DNA of 64,000 bases from a virus. Shown here piece after piece: positions 39,666 to 47,446 of the stretch. The notes beneath the pieces are model-generated. The model saw only the letters and a program-made list of their open reading frames with translations, did no database searches and was not told the origin of the DNA. Made by a program: the position numbers and the translations under genes. Each line of letters starts with the position of its first letter. The first letter of the stretch is position 1. The stretch lies in the IMG/VR virus record IMGVR_UViG_3300043313_001352, positions 1-64,000 of that record; one strand, 5' to 3'.

Positions 39666-39718
39666 CCTAGCCCGGCTTCCGCTGCAGTCCCCCCACTGCC
39701 GGAAGCCGGGTCTAGGCT
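39666..39718 (+). promoter_or_regulatory. Terminator hairpin fused to a -10 element
   Basis: CCTAGCCCGGCTTCCG pairs with CGGAAGCCGGG plus CTAGG across a C-rich loop (39666-39716). TAGGCT (39713-39718) lies on the 3-prime edge of the stem. No CTGACG motif precedes it; the hairpin replaces the usual palindrome. Confidence 0.55.
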
Positions 39719-39744
39719 GTCCCCAAGCGACGAAGGGACGAACG

Positions 39745-39948
39745 ATGTACGTGCACCGGGACAAGCGAGGCGGGGTCACCCTGACCCCCGACGAGGCAGA
39801 GATCACCGACCTGTTCTTGCTGTTCGTCCTCGAAGGCGAGGACATTCCGGAGGCCGCGCAGTACGCCCTCTCGGCGACTCCGAACCCGGACCCCAAGTTC
39901 GCTGCCTGGCTGCGCCAGGGGATGCTCAGCCACGAGCGAGCTGACTGA
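39745..39948 (+). CDS. Hypothetical protein, 67 aa
   Basis: GAAGGGA upstream of ATG 39745. Acidic, helical (DEAEITDLFLLFVLEGEDIPEAAQYAL). Its stop lies inside the next activator motif. Confidence 0.65.
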   Translation: MYVHRDKRGGVTLTPDEAEITDLFLLFVLEGEDIPEAAQYALSATPNPDPKFAAWLRQGMLSHERAD

Positions 39949-40020
39949 CGTTTACGCAGCCCAGGCGCACCGCACGAAGCGCAGGCTGTCCACGTCCTGT
40001 GGTAAACTGTCCTTAGACAG
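39945..40020 (+). promoter_or_regulatory. Phased activator-type promoter (gap 43)
   Basis: Motif 39945-39959 overlaps the stop codon of the previous gene. Gap 43, TGTGGTAAACT (-10 at 40003-40008), palindrome CTGTC/GACAG (40007-40020). Confidence 0.75.
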
Positions 40021-40040
40021 AACGACGAAAGGACACCCGC

Positions 40041-40226
40041 ATGGACCCGAACGAGACGCTGCAGATCATCCGCAACACCATCGCGCAGATGCGTGTGGAC
40101 GAGCACCCGGCCATCCGCAAGCAGCACGCTGACGACCTGGCCGAGCACTTCGAGGCGCTCGATGAGTGGCTGTCCAACGAGGGCTTCCTGCCCGGCGCGT
40201 GGGCGATCCCCGGCGAGCGTGGCTGA
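40041..40226 (+). CDS. Hypothetical helical protein, 61 aa
   Basis: GAAAGGA upstream. TLQIIRNTIAQMRVDEHPAIRKQHADDLAEHFEALDEWL is helical throughout. Unrecognised. Confidence 0.65.
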   Translation: MDPNETLQIIRNTIAQMRVDEHPAIRKQHADDLAEHFEALDEWLSNEGFLPGAWAIPGERG

Positions 40227-40375
40227 TGGACCCGTACTGCGAGGACTGTGGGCTCAGCCTGCACGCGCAGGCCGAGAAGGCGATCGCCTCCGGTGAGTGG
40301 CAGATGGTCTGGGCCGACGCCGACGGCTCCTGGATCTGCCCGCAGACCGGCAACGAGCACCGGCCGCAGAACTAG
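40226..40375 (+). CDS. Small zinc protein, 49 aa
   Basis: TGATG overlap. DPYCEDCGLSLHAQ...DADGSWICPQTGNEH is a compact CxxC...C...H motif. Its stop overlaps the stop of the convergent gene. Confidence 0.6.
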   Translation: MDPYCEDCGLSLHAQAEKAIASGEWQMVWADADGSWICPQTGNEHRPQN

Positions 40376-40620
40376 GCCGAGGCGCTGCTCTGCATCTTGT
40401 TCAGGCGCTCCTGCAGTTCAGCGATCTGCGACTGGATGTGCTCGGCATCCACGCGACCGCGAGGCTTCGGCTCGACACCCTCCAGCGCAGCCTGCTGGCT
40501 GTAGAGCGTGTCGAACTCGCCCTGGTGCTGGTTGATGAGCAGCTGCGTGGCGCGGTAGCGCGCCCGGTTCGCCGCACGCACCTGGGCCTTGTGCTTGTCG
40601 GGATCTGATCGAGTGACCAT
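40372..40620 (-). CDS. Leftward helical protein, 82 aa
   Basis: ATG 40620 has GAAGGAAG upstream. A basic N-terminus (SDPDKHKAQVRAANRARYRATQLL) and a C-terminal coiled coil (HIQSQIAELQERLNKMQ). Could be a small DNA-binding or regulatory protein. Third of the short leftward genes in the rightward early region. Confidence 0.65.
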   Translation of the reverse strand: MVTRSDPDKHKAQVRAANRARYRATQLLINQHQGEFDTLYSQQAALEGVEPKPRGRVDAEHIQSQIAELQERLNKMQSSASA

Positions 40621-40794
40621 GAGAGTTCTTCCTTCGGGTTGTCTTCCGTCGCTGGGCCAGTTGCTAGACCCCAGACAACCGGCTGTGCCGAATACGACCA
40701 GGGTCTAGGGTCGTGATCCTTGTGCGGATCCTGTTCGGTACTGCTGAGTGTACCGCAGTCCACGTCTCGTTCCGCCAAACAGGCCCAGAAGCTA
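40621..40794. other. Gene-free upstream part of a long intergenic region
   Basis: Contains the start region of the leftward 82-residue gene, with GGGTCTAG on each strand. No RNA gene is recognised. Confidence 0.5.
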
Positions 40795-41049
40795 CTGACG
40801 TTTATGCAGACAGGGCTGTACCCGCAACCACGCGGGGCAATCATGCGGGCTGTGGCAGGCTCAGCGTGCTGAGCCGGGACACACCTACTGAGCAGGGCAA
40901 ACGCCGCACGACGTTGTGTCGGTGGGGTGCCCTAGGGTCAGGACCGTTAGCCAACCTCAGTGCTGACCACACATCTAGACCAGCAGCAGACCACCCGCCC
41001 CGCGATTATGGGGTGACGCAATCCTGTGGTAGGCTCTGGGTACAGAGCC
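40795..41049 (+). promoter_or_regulatory. Activator motif and promoter of the MoxR gene (outlier gap 220)
   Basis: Motif variant CTGACGTTTATGCAG (40795-40809) lies 220 bp before TGTGGTAGGCT (-10 at 41030-41035), whose palindrome is GGCTCTG/CAGAGCC (41032-41049). Between them are GGCTCAGC/GCTGAGCC (40858-40875) and two GGTCTAG/CTAGGGTC-like words. Looping or a lost promoter may explain the distance. Confidence 0.55.
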
Positions 41050-41078
41050 AGACAGTGAACGACGAAAGGACGCATGAC

Positions 41079-42416
41079 GTGAGTACCAAGAGCACCGCCG
41101 TGATGATGCAACTCGCCACGGCCGATGGGGATTCCAAGCAGCAGATGGTGGTCTTCGCCAACAAGGCGGTCTACCGCCGCAGCCTGACCGAGGGCACCCG
41201 CACCCGCTGGCGCTACGCCAGCGTGGGCGACCTGCCGACGTGGGTCGAGGGCTACGTGAACCTCACGCAGGCCGCGCCCACCCCGATGAGCATCAGCCAC
41301 GGCGCCACCCTGATGGAGGTCACCGAGGACGAGGCAACCGAGGCCGAGGGCGGCGCGTTCCCGAGGAACGTGGGGCTGCGCTACTCCCGCGTGATCGACG
41401 CGATGGACGCGGACCCGACCAGCAACGTCCCGACACCGGACGTGAAGCAGTACGTGCAGGACTGGCTGGACGCGCAGGGCCGCGACGACAACGCGTGGAT
41501 CGACACGCACGTGCACTCCGCAGGCACGTGCGTGATCAAGCCCGCCGCACCTGAGCCTGAGCCGGAGGAAGAGCCGGAGGTCACCGTGGCCACCACGACG
41601 GGCGGCTGGACCTACCCCGAGACCAAGGGCGGCTACATCACCCGCCCGAACGGGACCAAGTACAAGGTCCGCACGCTGGACGGCACGCCCGACGTGCAGG
41701 TGATCCGCGAGGCTCGCCCCGACCGCGAGCACGTGTTCCTCTACGGCGAGCCGGGGACCGGCAAGACGGCACTGGTCGACTCCGCATTCGGCACCGATCT
41801 GGTGACCATGCTGGGCACCGAGGACACCGAGGTCGCGGACTTCATCGGCGGCTACACCGTGCGCGGTGGCGGCTCCTACGGCTGGACGGACGGCGCGCTC
41901 ACCGAAGCCATGGAGCGCAAGGTCCCGCTGTTCATCGACGAGATTGGGGTGATCGCTCCCAAGGTGCTCACCACCGTGTTCTCGGTGATGGACGGCCGCG
42001 ACGAGATTCGGATCACCGCGAACCCCGACCGGGGCATCGTGACCGCTGGGCACGGCTTCTTCGTGCTGGCAGCCACGAACCCGCACGCTCCCGGCGTGCG
42101 GCTCTCCGAGGCGCTGCTCTCCCGGTTCGCGATCCACCTTGAGGTCGGCAGCGACTACTCCGTGTGCCGCGAGATGGGGGTGCCGGACGTGCTGGTCACC
42201 GCCGCCGAGAACTTGGACAAGCGCCGCGCCACCGGCGAGATTGGCTGGGCACCGCAGATGCGTGAACTGCTCCGCGCCAAGGCGCAGTGGACCAAGCGCG
42301 GCGACGCGTTCGCGATCCGCAACCTGATCAGCGGCGCACCCGAGGACGACCGCGAGGTCGTGGCCGAGGTCATGGCCCGCACCACCGGGAAGAAGTTGAC
42401 CGGGCTGGTCCTCTGA
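41079..42416 (+). CDS. MoxR/CobS-type AAA+ ATPase
   Basis: 445 residues. GEPGTGKT (223-230) is Walker A, LFIDE (284-288) Walker B, N334 in ATNPH sensor 1, and SRF (348-350) the arginine finger. The first 210 residues are a separate domain with an acidic Pro/Glu linker near 156-170. MoxR ATPases remodel partner proteins and work with VWA proteins; the next gene is such a partner. GTG start with GAAAGGA upstream. Confidence 0.9.
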   Translation: MSTKSTAVMMQLATADGDSKQQMVVFANKAVYRRSLTEGTRTRWRYASVGDLPTWVEGYVNLTQAAPTPMSISHGATLMEVTEDEATEAEGGAFPRNVGLRYSRVIDAMDADPTSNVPTPDVKQYVQDWLDAQGRDDNAWIDTHVHSAGTCVIKPAAPEPEPEEEPEVTVATTTGGWTYPETKGGYITRPNGTKYKVRTLDGTPDVQVIREARPDREHVFLYGEPGTGKTALVDSAFGTDLVTMLGTEDTEVADFIGGYTVRGGGSYGWTDGALTEAMERKVPLFIDEIGVIAPKVLTTVFSVMDGRDEIRITANPDRGIVTAGHGFFVLAATNPHAPGVRLSEALLSRFAIHLEVGSDYSVCREMGVPDVLVTAAENLDKRRATGEIGWAPQMRELLRAKAQWTKRGDAFAIRNLISGAPEDDREVVAEVMARTTGKKLTGLVL

Positions 42417-42421
42417 GACTT

Positions 42422-42451
42422 CCGCCCCGCGTCGTTGCAGGCGCGGGGCGG
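42422..42451. terminator. Hairpin terminator
   Basis: CCGCCCCGCG/CGCGGGGCGG, 10 bp, between the ATPase and VWA genes, so the two are separate transcription units. Confidence 0.7.
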
Positions 42452-42532
42452 GGGACCGTTCACAGTGAACGGCTCTGTAGTCGCTGGCGTCAGCTCGCAG
42501 TCGAGCTGGCGCCAGCGCAGCCAGGAACCGCA

Positions 42533-42640
42533 CTGACGTTTACGCAGCCAGGCGCGCTGGACACGGCGCAGGCGTGGACAGGGCGAGGGTGCACCAGTTT
42601 GGTAATGACTGGCTCATGGTGTAAACTGAGGTTACGAGGT
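42533..42640 (+). promoter_or_regulatory. Phased activator-type promoter (gap 74)
   Basis: Motif 42533-42547, gap 74, GGTGTAAACT (-10 at 42622-42627). The downstream palindrome is weak (CTGA/TCAG around GGTTACGAGG). Confidence 0.65.
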
Positions 42641-42687
42641 CAGGGTGACTCCCGGCCACACAGACAGAACGACGAAAGGACAGGGCC

Positions 42688-44523
42688 ATGGGCCACATCT
42701 TGTACGGCAAGGTCGAGAGCACTGTGAACAAGAGCGACGACGACTGGTACGGCGTCGCGGCGCAGGTCGGCAAGTTCACGAACAAGCGTGCGCACCGCAC
42801 CGATATCACCGCAGTCGTGTCCAGCACTGCTGGCATGGGCGCTCCCGCGTGCTTCATCCCCTCGCTCGCTGAGATGCACATCAACACCGAGGCCGCTCCC
42901 ATGGGTCCTCCCGACAAGGTCAATCTGGACGACCGCATGTGGATGCTCACCTACGCCCCGAGCGTGGGCGCGTGCACCCACGAAGCGGCACACGCCCGCC
43001 ACACGCACTGGGACCCCCGCGACCTGATGGAGAACTACGAGGCCACCCGCAAGATGGTCGACGTGATCACCACGCTGGAAGAGCCGCGCATCGAGGCACA
43101 GGCGCTGCGCTTCCACCCTGACTCGCGTCCCTTCCTGCGGGGCTGCGCGATGGAGATTGTCGGGCGCGACTTCGTGATCCCCGACTCCCGGTACGGCGCT
43201 GCCGCTGCTGCTGGTCTGCTGCTGGCGCGGGTCGATGCCAAGGTGCTCACGCGCCGCGAGGCGTCGACGTTCCGCCGCGATATCGCTGCGGTGCTGGGCG
43301 AGACGCTGGACGTGTTGGAGCCGCTGTGGCAGCGCTTCCTGATGCTGCACGACCACGACTACGCGGGCATGGTGGAGATTGCCGCCGCGTGGCTGGACGC
43401 GCTGGGCGAGGACCCCGAGGACGCCTCCGAGATGGTGGGCGAGTCGATGATGGGCGAGCCGCTTCCCGGCGACCCCGGCGAGGATGACGGCTCTGGCAAG
43501 GGCGAGGGCGGCGAGGGTGAGGGCGACGAGTCCAAGGGTGAGGCGTCCGGCTTCGGCGACAAGATCATGGGCAAGGTGCACATCACCGAGTCCAAGATGG
43601 ACAAGGAGGTCACCGAGGCTCGCGGCGAAGAGCGCGCCGAGCGTGCTCGCGCCGAGCGCCGCACCGACGCCGAGCGCCGCAAGGCTGCCGAGGGTCCGCA
43701 CGCCGAGGCGTTCGCGCACACCGGGCTGCACGGCTACACGCCGGACGGGTTCGCGCACTACGCGGGGTCACGCCCGCCGAGCGCCGACGAGCGCCGTGCG
43801 GCCAAGTCGCTGGCCCGGTCCTTGGAGAAGATCGACTACCGCGACCGTGCGGTGACCAAGGTCCGCAGCGTGGTGCCTCCCGGCCGTCTGGTCGGGCGGG
43901 CTGCGGTGCAGGCCGACGCGATGACCGAGCAGGGCCGGGACGCCTCCGGTGTCGAGGTCTGGTCCGGCAAGCGCCGCAAGCGCGTCGAGTCCACGCCGCT
44001 GACGATCGGGTTCCTCGGGGATATCTCGGGGTCGATGAACGCAGCCATGGAGCCGCTGGCATCGAGCCAGTGGGTCGTGAGCACCGCAGGCGCGCACGTG
44101 GATGCCAAGGTCGCCAGCGTGCACTTCGGTGATCAGGTGCACGGCATCACGCCCGCTGGCGTGCGGGAGAAGGACGTGCGCCTGTTCGCGCCGTACGACG
44201 GCAGCGAGGCGTTCAAGGACGCAGCGCTGGCGATCGACAAGGAACTGAACCTGCTGGACGGGCGGGGTGCTCGCATCCTGTTCATCGCCAGCGACGGGCA
44301 GTACGTGAACGGCACCGATATGGCCTACGCCGCGAAGTGGATTCCGTTGGCCAAGCGCAAGGGTGTTGCGGTGATCTACCTCAACTTCCTCGGGTCGATG
44401 AACCCGACCGGCGTGGCCGGGTCCAAGGTGATCGACTGCGTCCGCAAGTCTCCCGCCGAGGTCGCCGCGCTGTGCGGGAAGATCGCGATCGCGGAGGTCC
44501 GCAAGATCGACCAGCGGGTCTAG
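42688..44523 (+). CDS. VWA-domain protein with zincin-like N-terminal domain
   Basis: 611 residues. THEAAH (97-102) followed by LEEPRIE (131-137) fits a zinc metallopeptidase-like domain (HExxH plus downstream Glu). An acidic Gly/Asp/Glu linker (about 245-290) and a basic helical part follow. The C-terminal VWA domain carries DISGSM (445-450), the metal-binding MIDAS motif. The layout resembles CobT-like partners of MoxR/CobS ATPases. Probably forms a remodelling or proteolytic complex with the upstream ATPase; the substrate is unknown. Confidence 0.85.
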   Translation: MGHILYGKVESTVNKSDDDWYGVAAQVGKFTNKRAHRTDITAVVSSTAGMGAPACFIPSLAEMHINTEAAPMGPPDKVNLDDRMWMLTYAPSVGACTHEAAHARHTHWDPRDLMENYEATRKMVDVITTLEEPRIEAQALRFHPDSRPFLRGCAMEIVGRDFVIPDSRYGAAAAAGLLLARVDAKVLTRREASTFRRDIAAVLGETLDVLEPLWQRFLMLHDHDYAGMVEIAAAWLDALGEDPEDASEMVGESMMGEPLPGDPGEDDGSGKGEGGEGEGDESKGEASGFGDKIMGKVHITESKMDKEVTEARGEERAERARAERRTDAERRKAAEGPHAEAFAHTGLHGYTPDGFAHYAGSRPPSADERRAAKSLARSLEKIDYRDRAVTKVRSVVPPGRLVGRAAVQADAMTEQGRDASGVEVWSGKRRKRVESTPLTIGFLGDISGSMNAAMEPLASSQWVVSTAGAHVDAKVASVHFGDQVHGITPAGVREKDVRLFAPYDGSEAFKDAALAIDKELNLLDGRGARILFIASDGQYVNGTDMAYAAKWIPLAKRKGVAVIYLNFLGSMNPTGVAGSKVIDCVRKSPAEVAALCGKIAIAEVRKIDQRV

Positions 44524-44537
44524 CCCGCACCCAAGCC

Positions 44538-44613
44538 GGGGTCCGGCTCACCGACTCGTCATCGGGCTGCGTGAGGTCGTTACGTCCTTTCGTCCCTCAC
44601 CGAGCCGGACCCC
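44538..44613 (+). ncRNA. Structured intergenic element (terminator or leader RNA)
   Basis: Outer arms GGGGTCCGGCTC (44538-44549) and its complement (44602-44613), 12 bp perfect. Inside, GTGAGG/CCTCAC (44571-44576, 44594-44599) flanks a U-rich loop. The 131 bases between the VWA gene and 44655 lack both the CTGACG motif and a TGTGGTA box. Confidence 0.5.
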
Positions 44614-44654
44614 ACCTAGCACGACAACGACACAACGACAGAACGGAGCACGGC

Positions 44655-44849
44655 ATGTTGAACACAACGATCAAGGACTGGCAGGTGGTCTGCGGGCTGC
44701 GTTGCCGGTGGGGCTTCCGAGCCGCTGACGGCACGGAGGTCTGGCGGCAGCGCGGCATCGCGCTGGCAGTGCTGCGCAAGGACACCACCGTGTTCCTGCT
44801 GCGGGTGCCCTACACGCTGCGCACCTACCCAGGGGTGGTGTGGTCATGA
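44655..44849 (+). CDS. Hypothetical protein, 64 aa
   Basis: ACGGAGCA precedes ATG 44655. DWQVVCGLRCRWGFRAADGTEVWRQRGIALAVL is beta-like with two cysteines. Unrecognised. Confidence 0.6.
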   Translation: MLNTTIKDWQVVCGLRCRWGFRAADGTEVWRQRGIALAVLRKDTTVFLLRVPYTLRTYPGVVWS

Positions 44850-45187
44850 GCACCCCTGACTTCCGCAACGAGGACCCGGTCTGGGTCCGGTACGCCGAGA
44901 TGACCAGCGGCGGGCACGACAAGTTCTACGAGCTGACCATCCACCTGCACGACGACGGCCTCTTCTACGTCCAGAAGCGGTGGGGCCGACGCCCCGACGC
45001 GGGCGGCGGGCAGATCAAGGTCGAGTACTACGCGAGCCTGGACTCCGCGCAGGGCATCGCGATCGGCATGCTCCGCGAGAAGTTGGCCAAGGGCTACCGC
45101 GAGGTCGAGCGCCCCTTCGGCGCCGGGCAGCGAGTCCGCCGTGAGCACGGGCCGGACTTCTACGCCGAGGGCACCGAGGCGTTCTAG
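44846..45187 (+). CDS. WGR-domain protein
   Basis: 113 residues. YELTIHLHDDGLFYVQKRWGRRPDAGGGQIKVEYYASLDSAQGIAIGML...KLAKGYREVE in outline: the WGR motif is explicit, with the GQ strand, the helix and the KGY ending. WGR domains bind nucleic acid ends in PARPs and occur in bacteria beside MoxR/VWA-type genes. Here it lies just downstream of the VWA gene. ATGA overlap. Confidence 0.8.
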   Translation: MSTPDFRNEDPVWVRYAEMTSGGHDKFYELTIHLHDDGLFYVQKRWGRRPDAGGGQIKVEYYASLDSAQGIAIGMLREKLAKGYREVERPFGAGQRVRREHGPDFYAEGTEAF

Positions 45188-45195
45188 CCGCATCA

Positions 45196-45219
45196 ACCGG
45201 CCGCCGCCTGGCGGCCGGT
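45196..45219. terminator. Hairpin terminator
   Basis: ACCGGCCGCC/GGCGGCCGGT with loop GCCT, followed by TTCGG. Confidence 0.8.
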
Positions 45220-45236
45220 TTCGGCAGTGACGTCTA

Positions 45237-45320
45237 CTGACGTTTACGCAGCCTGGCGGCTACCTGGTGGGCTGGCCTGGTTTGCCTGCTGATCTAGATG
45301 GTGTAGACTGTTCTCAACAG
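45237..45320 (+). promoter_or_regulatory. Phased activator-type promoter (gap 52)
   Basis: Motif 45237-45251, preceded by a partial second copy (GTGACGTCTA). Gap 52, GGTGTAGACT (-10 at 45304-45309), palindrome CTGTT/AACAG (45308-45320). Confidence 0.75.
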
Positions 45321-45346
45321 CCCAACGACGACAAGGACACACTGAC

Positions 45347-45709
45347 ATGGCTACTGCTTACAGCCCGCCCGAGGGTTTCGAGCCCCCGCAGATCACGCTG
45401 GAGAACATGCGTGATGGCTCCTACGAGCGCGAGGAGGCTGCCTTCCTCGAACGGCTCGCCGACCGCGCCAAGATGAACGGCACCAGCCCGCTGCTGGGCG
45501 AGGTGGTCCGCTGGTCGCGTGCCGACGGCTACGCGCAGTACATGGTCTGGAACACCAAGCCGCTGCAACTGATCCACCTCAACCTCATCGACGGCTACTC
45601 GATCGAGCCCGCGCTGATCCGGGGCCTCCGGGTCGCCGACATCCGCGACATGGTCGAGAGCGCTGCCCGGCTGCGCGCGCTGTTCAGCCGGAAGCGGGAC
45701 GAGTCATGA
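45347..45709 (+). CDS. Hypothetical protein, 120 aa
   Basis: ACAAGGA precedes ATG 45347. Helical N-terminus and a segment VVRWSRADGYAQYMVWNTKPLQLIHLNLIDGYSI. Unrecognised. Confidence 0.65.
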   Translation: MATAYSPPEGFEPPQITLENMRDGSYEREEAAFLERLADRAKMNGTSPLLGEVVRWSRADGYAQYMVWNTKPLQLIHLNLIDGYSIEPALIRGLRVADIRDMVESAARLRALFSRKRDES

Positions 45710-45975
45710 GCACGATCTCCCGGACCATCTTCACCTTCGAGGTGCTGCACCGCACCGACCAGCCGTGCGTCGAACTGGACGAGGCGCTGGAGCGTGCCTC
45801 GGACGGCCACGCCGTCGGCATGGTCACCTCCGAGAAGACCGTCGAGGTCCCGGACACCGAGGTGCCCGAGACGCTGATCGACTTCGGCAGCGATGGCGAG
45901 TTCTTCGATGACGACCTGGGTGTCGGCACCGAGACCTACACCGTCGTCATCGACGAGAAGAACTGGGACAACTGA
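45706..45975 (+). CDS. Hypothetical acidic protein, 89 aa
   Basis: ATGA overlap. Beta N-terminus (RTIFTFEVLHRTDQPCVELDEALE) and a very acidic C-terminal half. Unrecognised. Confidence 0.65.
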   Translation: MSTISRTIFTFEVLHRTDQPCVELDEALERASDGHAVGMVTSEKTVEVPDTEVPETLIDFGSDGEFFDDDLGVGTETYTVVIDEKNWDN

Positions 45976-46214
45976 TGGCCGAGCAGCAGTACACCCAAGA
46001 GCAGGTCAGCGCCGCGCTGAACAAGGCCGCCGACGACATCATCGAGGCCACCGAGGCGGAGGACGAAGGGCTGCGCGACGCGCTGAACCTGATGGTCAAC
46101 GCCGTCGGCTCCTACCTCTGGGACGGCGCTGAGGATCTGGGTGAGGTGGCGGTCAAGAACTACGACGCCGACCTCGACTCGATCGTCGGCTGGATCCAGC
46201 AGGGGACCCGATGA
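45975..46214 (+). CDS. Hypothetical acidic helical protein, 79 aa
   Basis: TGATG overlap. YTQEQVSAALNKAADDIIEATEAEDEGLRDALNLMVNAVGSYL is helical and acidic. Unrecognised. Confidence 0.65.
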   Translation: MAEQQYTQEQVSAALNKAADDIIEATEAEDEGLRDALNLMVNAVGSYLWDGAEDLGEVAVKNYDADLDSIVGWIQQGTR

Positions 46215-46483
46215 GCGAGGAGCCCCGCGATCGGGTCAAGAACCCCTCGATCAACTTCCCGCAGACGGCGGAGGAGGCGCAGCGCGCCATCGTCCAGCAG
46301 GTCCGCCGGATGCTGTTCGAGGAGCACAGCGCGGGCTACTCGCCGCTGACCAAGACCCGCACCGACGACGCTGGCTTCGGCACCGTCCGCAGGCCGCAGC
46401 AGACCAAGTGGCTCAACGACGCCGCCGACCTGATCGGGGCCGTCATCGGCGACAAGCTGGACGAGATCGAGGCGGTGATCTGA
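46211..46483 (+). CDS. Hypothetical protein, 90 aa
   Basis: ATGA overlap. Basic to acidic helical protein with TAEEAQRAIVQQVRRMLFEEHS. Unrecognised. Confidence 0.65.
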   Translation: MSEEPRDRVKNPSINFPQTAEEAQRAIVQQVRRMLFEEHSAGYSPLTKTRTDDAGFGTVRRPQQTKWLNDAADLIGAVIGDKLDEIEAVI

Positions 46484-46794
46484 TGACCGACGTGAAGCAG
46501 TGGATCGTGATCGGCACCTCGATGATCATCGAGGACGAGCCGGACGCTGAAGCGGCCATCAACCGCGCCCAGGACATGAGCGGCTGGAACTGGGAGGCCA
46601 TCCCGGCGGTGGACCTGAACCCACTGGTGCACTACGCGAACGTGCTGGAGGCCGCCCAGGAGGCCCAGGACGCTGCGCTGGGCGACTCCAACGACACCGA
46701 GATCGAGTTGCTCCGGGACGCGCTGGAGATGGCGCTGAGCGCACTGCACCTCGAACTGCCCGAGCCCCGCGACCCGGACGACGAAGACGCGTAG
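46483..46794 (+). CDS. Hypothetical acidic protein, 103 aa
   Basis: TGATG overlap. Alpha/beta: QWIVIGTSMIIEDEPDAEAAINRAQ followed by an acidic helix. Unrecognised. Confidence 0.65.
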   Translation: MTDVKQWIVIGTSMIIEDEPDAEAAINRAQDMSGWNWEAIPAVDLNPLVHYANVLEAAQEAQDAALGDSNDTEIELLRDALEMALSALHLELPEPRDPDDEDA

Positions 46795-46805
46795 GTTAGG
46801 TAACC

Positions 46806-47405
46806 ATGGACGGCATCCGGGACGGCTTCGGCGACGACCCCACCGTGGACGAGGTGCTCGCCGAGGAGGAGGAGTTCCTCGTCCGCAACGCCCGCAACGC
46901 GCTGGTCAAGAAACTGGGCCGGGGCTTCCCCGCCGGAGCCGATGAGGACGCTGTCCAGGAGGCCCGCATTGCGGCCTGGCAGTCCTGGGAGAAGAACCAC
47001 AACCGGGCCTACCTGAACATCGCCGCCCGGCAGCGGCTGATGCAGCACGTCTACCGCGACCAGTGGTTCGGCACCAAGCCGACGGCGCACGAGAAGGACC
47101 CGATCCGCCGGGCCAACCGGGACAGCTTCGATGACCCGGACAACGGCATTGACGTTCTGGTCAACTCGGCGACCTGGGTCGACCAGGTGCTGCTCGCCTA
47201 TCACCACGGCGAGATCCACCAGGCGCTGGACGCACTGACGTTTACGCAGCGCGAGTACGTGGTGCTGCGCTTCTGGGGCGGGATGTCGGACACCGAGATC
47301 GCTGCGCACCAGGGGAAGACACGGGGCGGAGTGTCTTCGGTGTGGCACAAGACCATCCGCCCGGCGCTCGCCTCTCAGTTGGAGTTGTTGAGCGACCTGT
47401 GCTAA
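46806..47405 (+). CDS. Sigma-70-family (ECF-like) sigma factor
   Basis: 199 residues. Region 2-like helices lie at about 47-88 (ADEDAVQEARIAAWQSWEKNHNRAYLNIAARQRLM) and region 4 at about 137-190 (REYVVLRFWGGMSDTEIAAHQGKTRGGVSSVWHKTI), including the HTH that reads promoter DNA. It would redirect host RNA polymerase to phage promoters. The DNA encoding LTFTQ (144-148) is exactly the CTGACGTTTACGCAG motif. No ribosome site is obvious before ATG 46806. Confidence 0.8.
   Translation: MDGIRDGFGDDPTVDEVLAEEEEFLVRNARNALVKKLGRGFPAGADEDAVQEARIAAWQSWEKNHNRAYLNIAARQRLMQHVYRDQWFGTKPTAHEKDPIRRANRDSFDDPDNGIDVLVNSATWVDQVLLAYHHGEIHQALDALTFTQREYVVLRFWGGMSDTEIAAHQGKTRGGVSSVWHKTIRPALASQLELLSDLC
47235..47249 (+). 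promoter_or_regulatory. Activator motif inside the sigma gene
   Basis: Exact CTGACGTTTACGCAG within the coding sequence, 153 bp before the -10 of the next gene (TAAACT at 47403). Confidence 0.65.
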
Positions 47406-47422
47406 ACTGTTCCTAGGAACAG
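47399..47422 (+). promoter_or_regulatory. Promoter with perfect 16-bp palindrome
   Basis: TGTGCTAAACT (-10 at 47403-47408) overlaps CTGTTCCTAGGAACAG (47407-47422) and the stop codon of the sigma gene. The palindrome is nearly identical to that at 26235. Confidence 0.7.
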
Positions 47423-47446
47423 ACCAACGACGAAGGACGAACTGAC

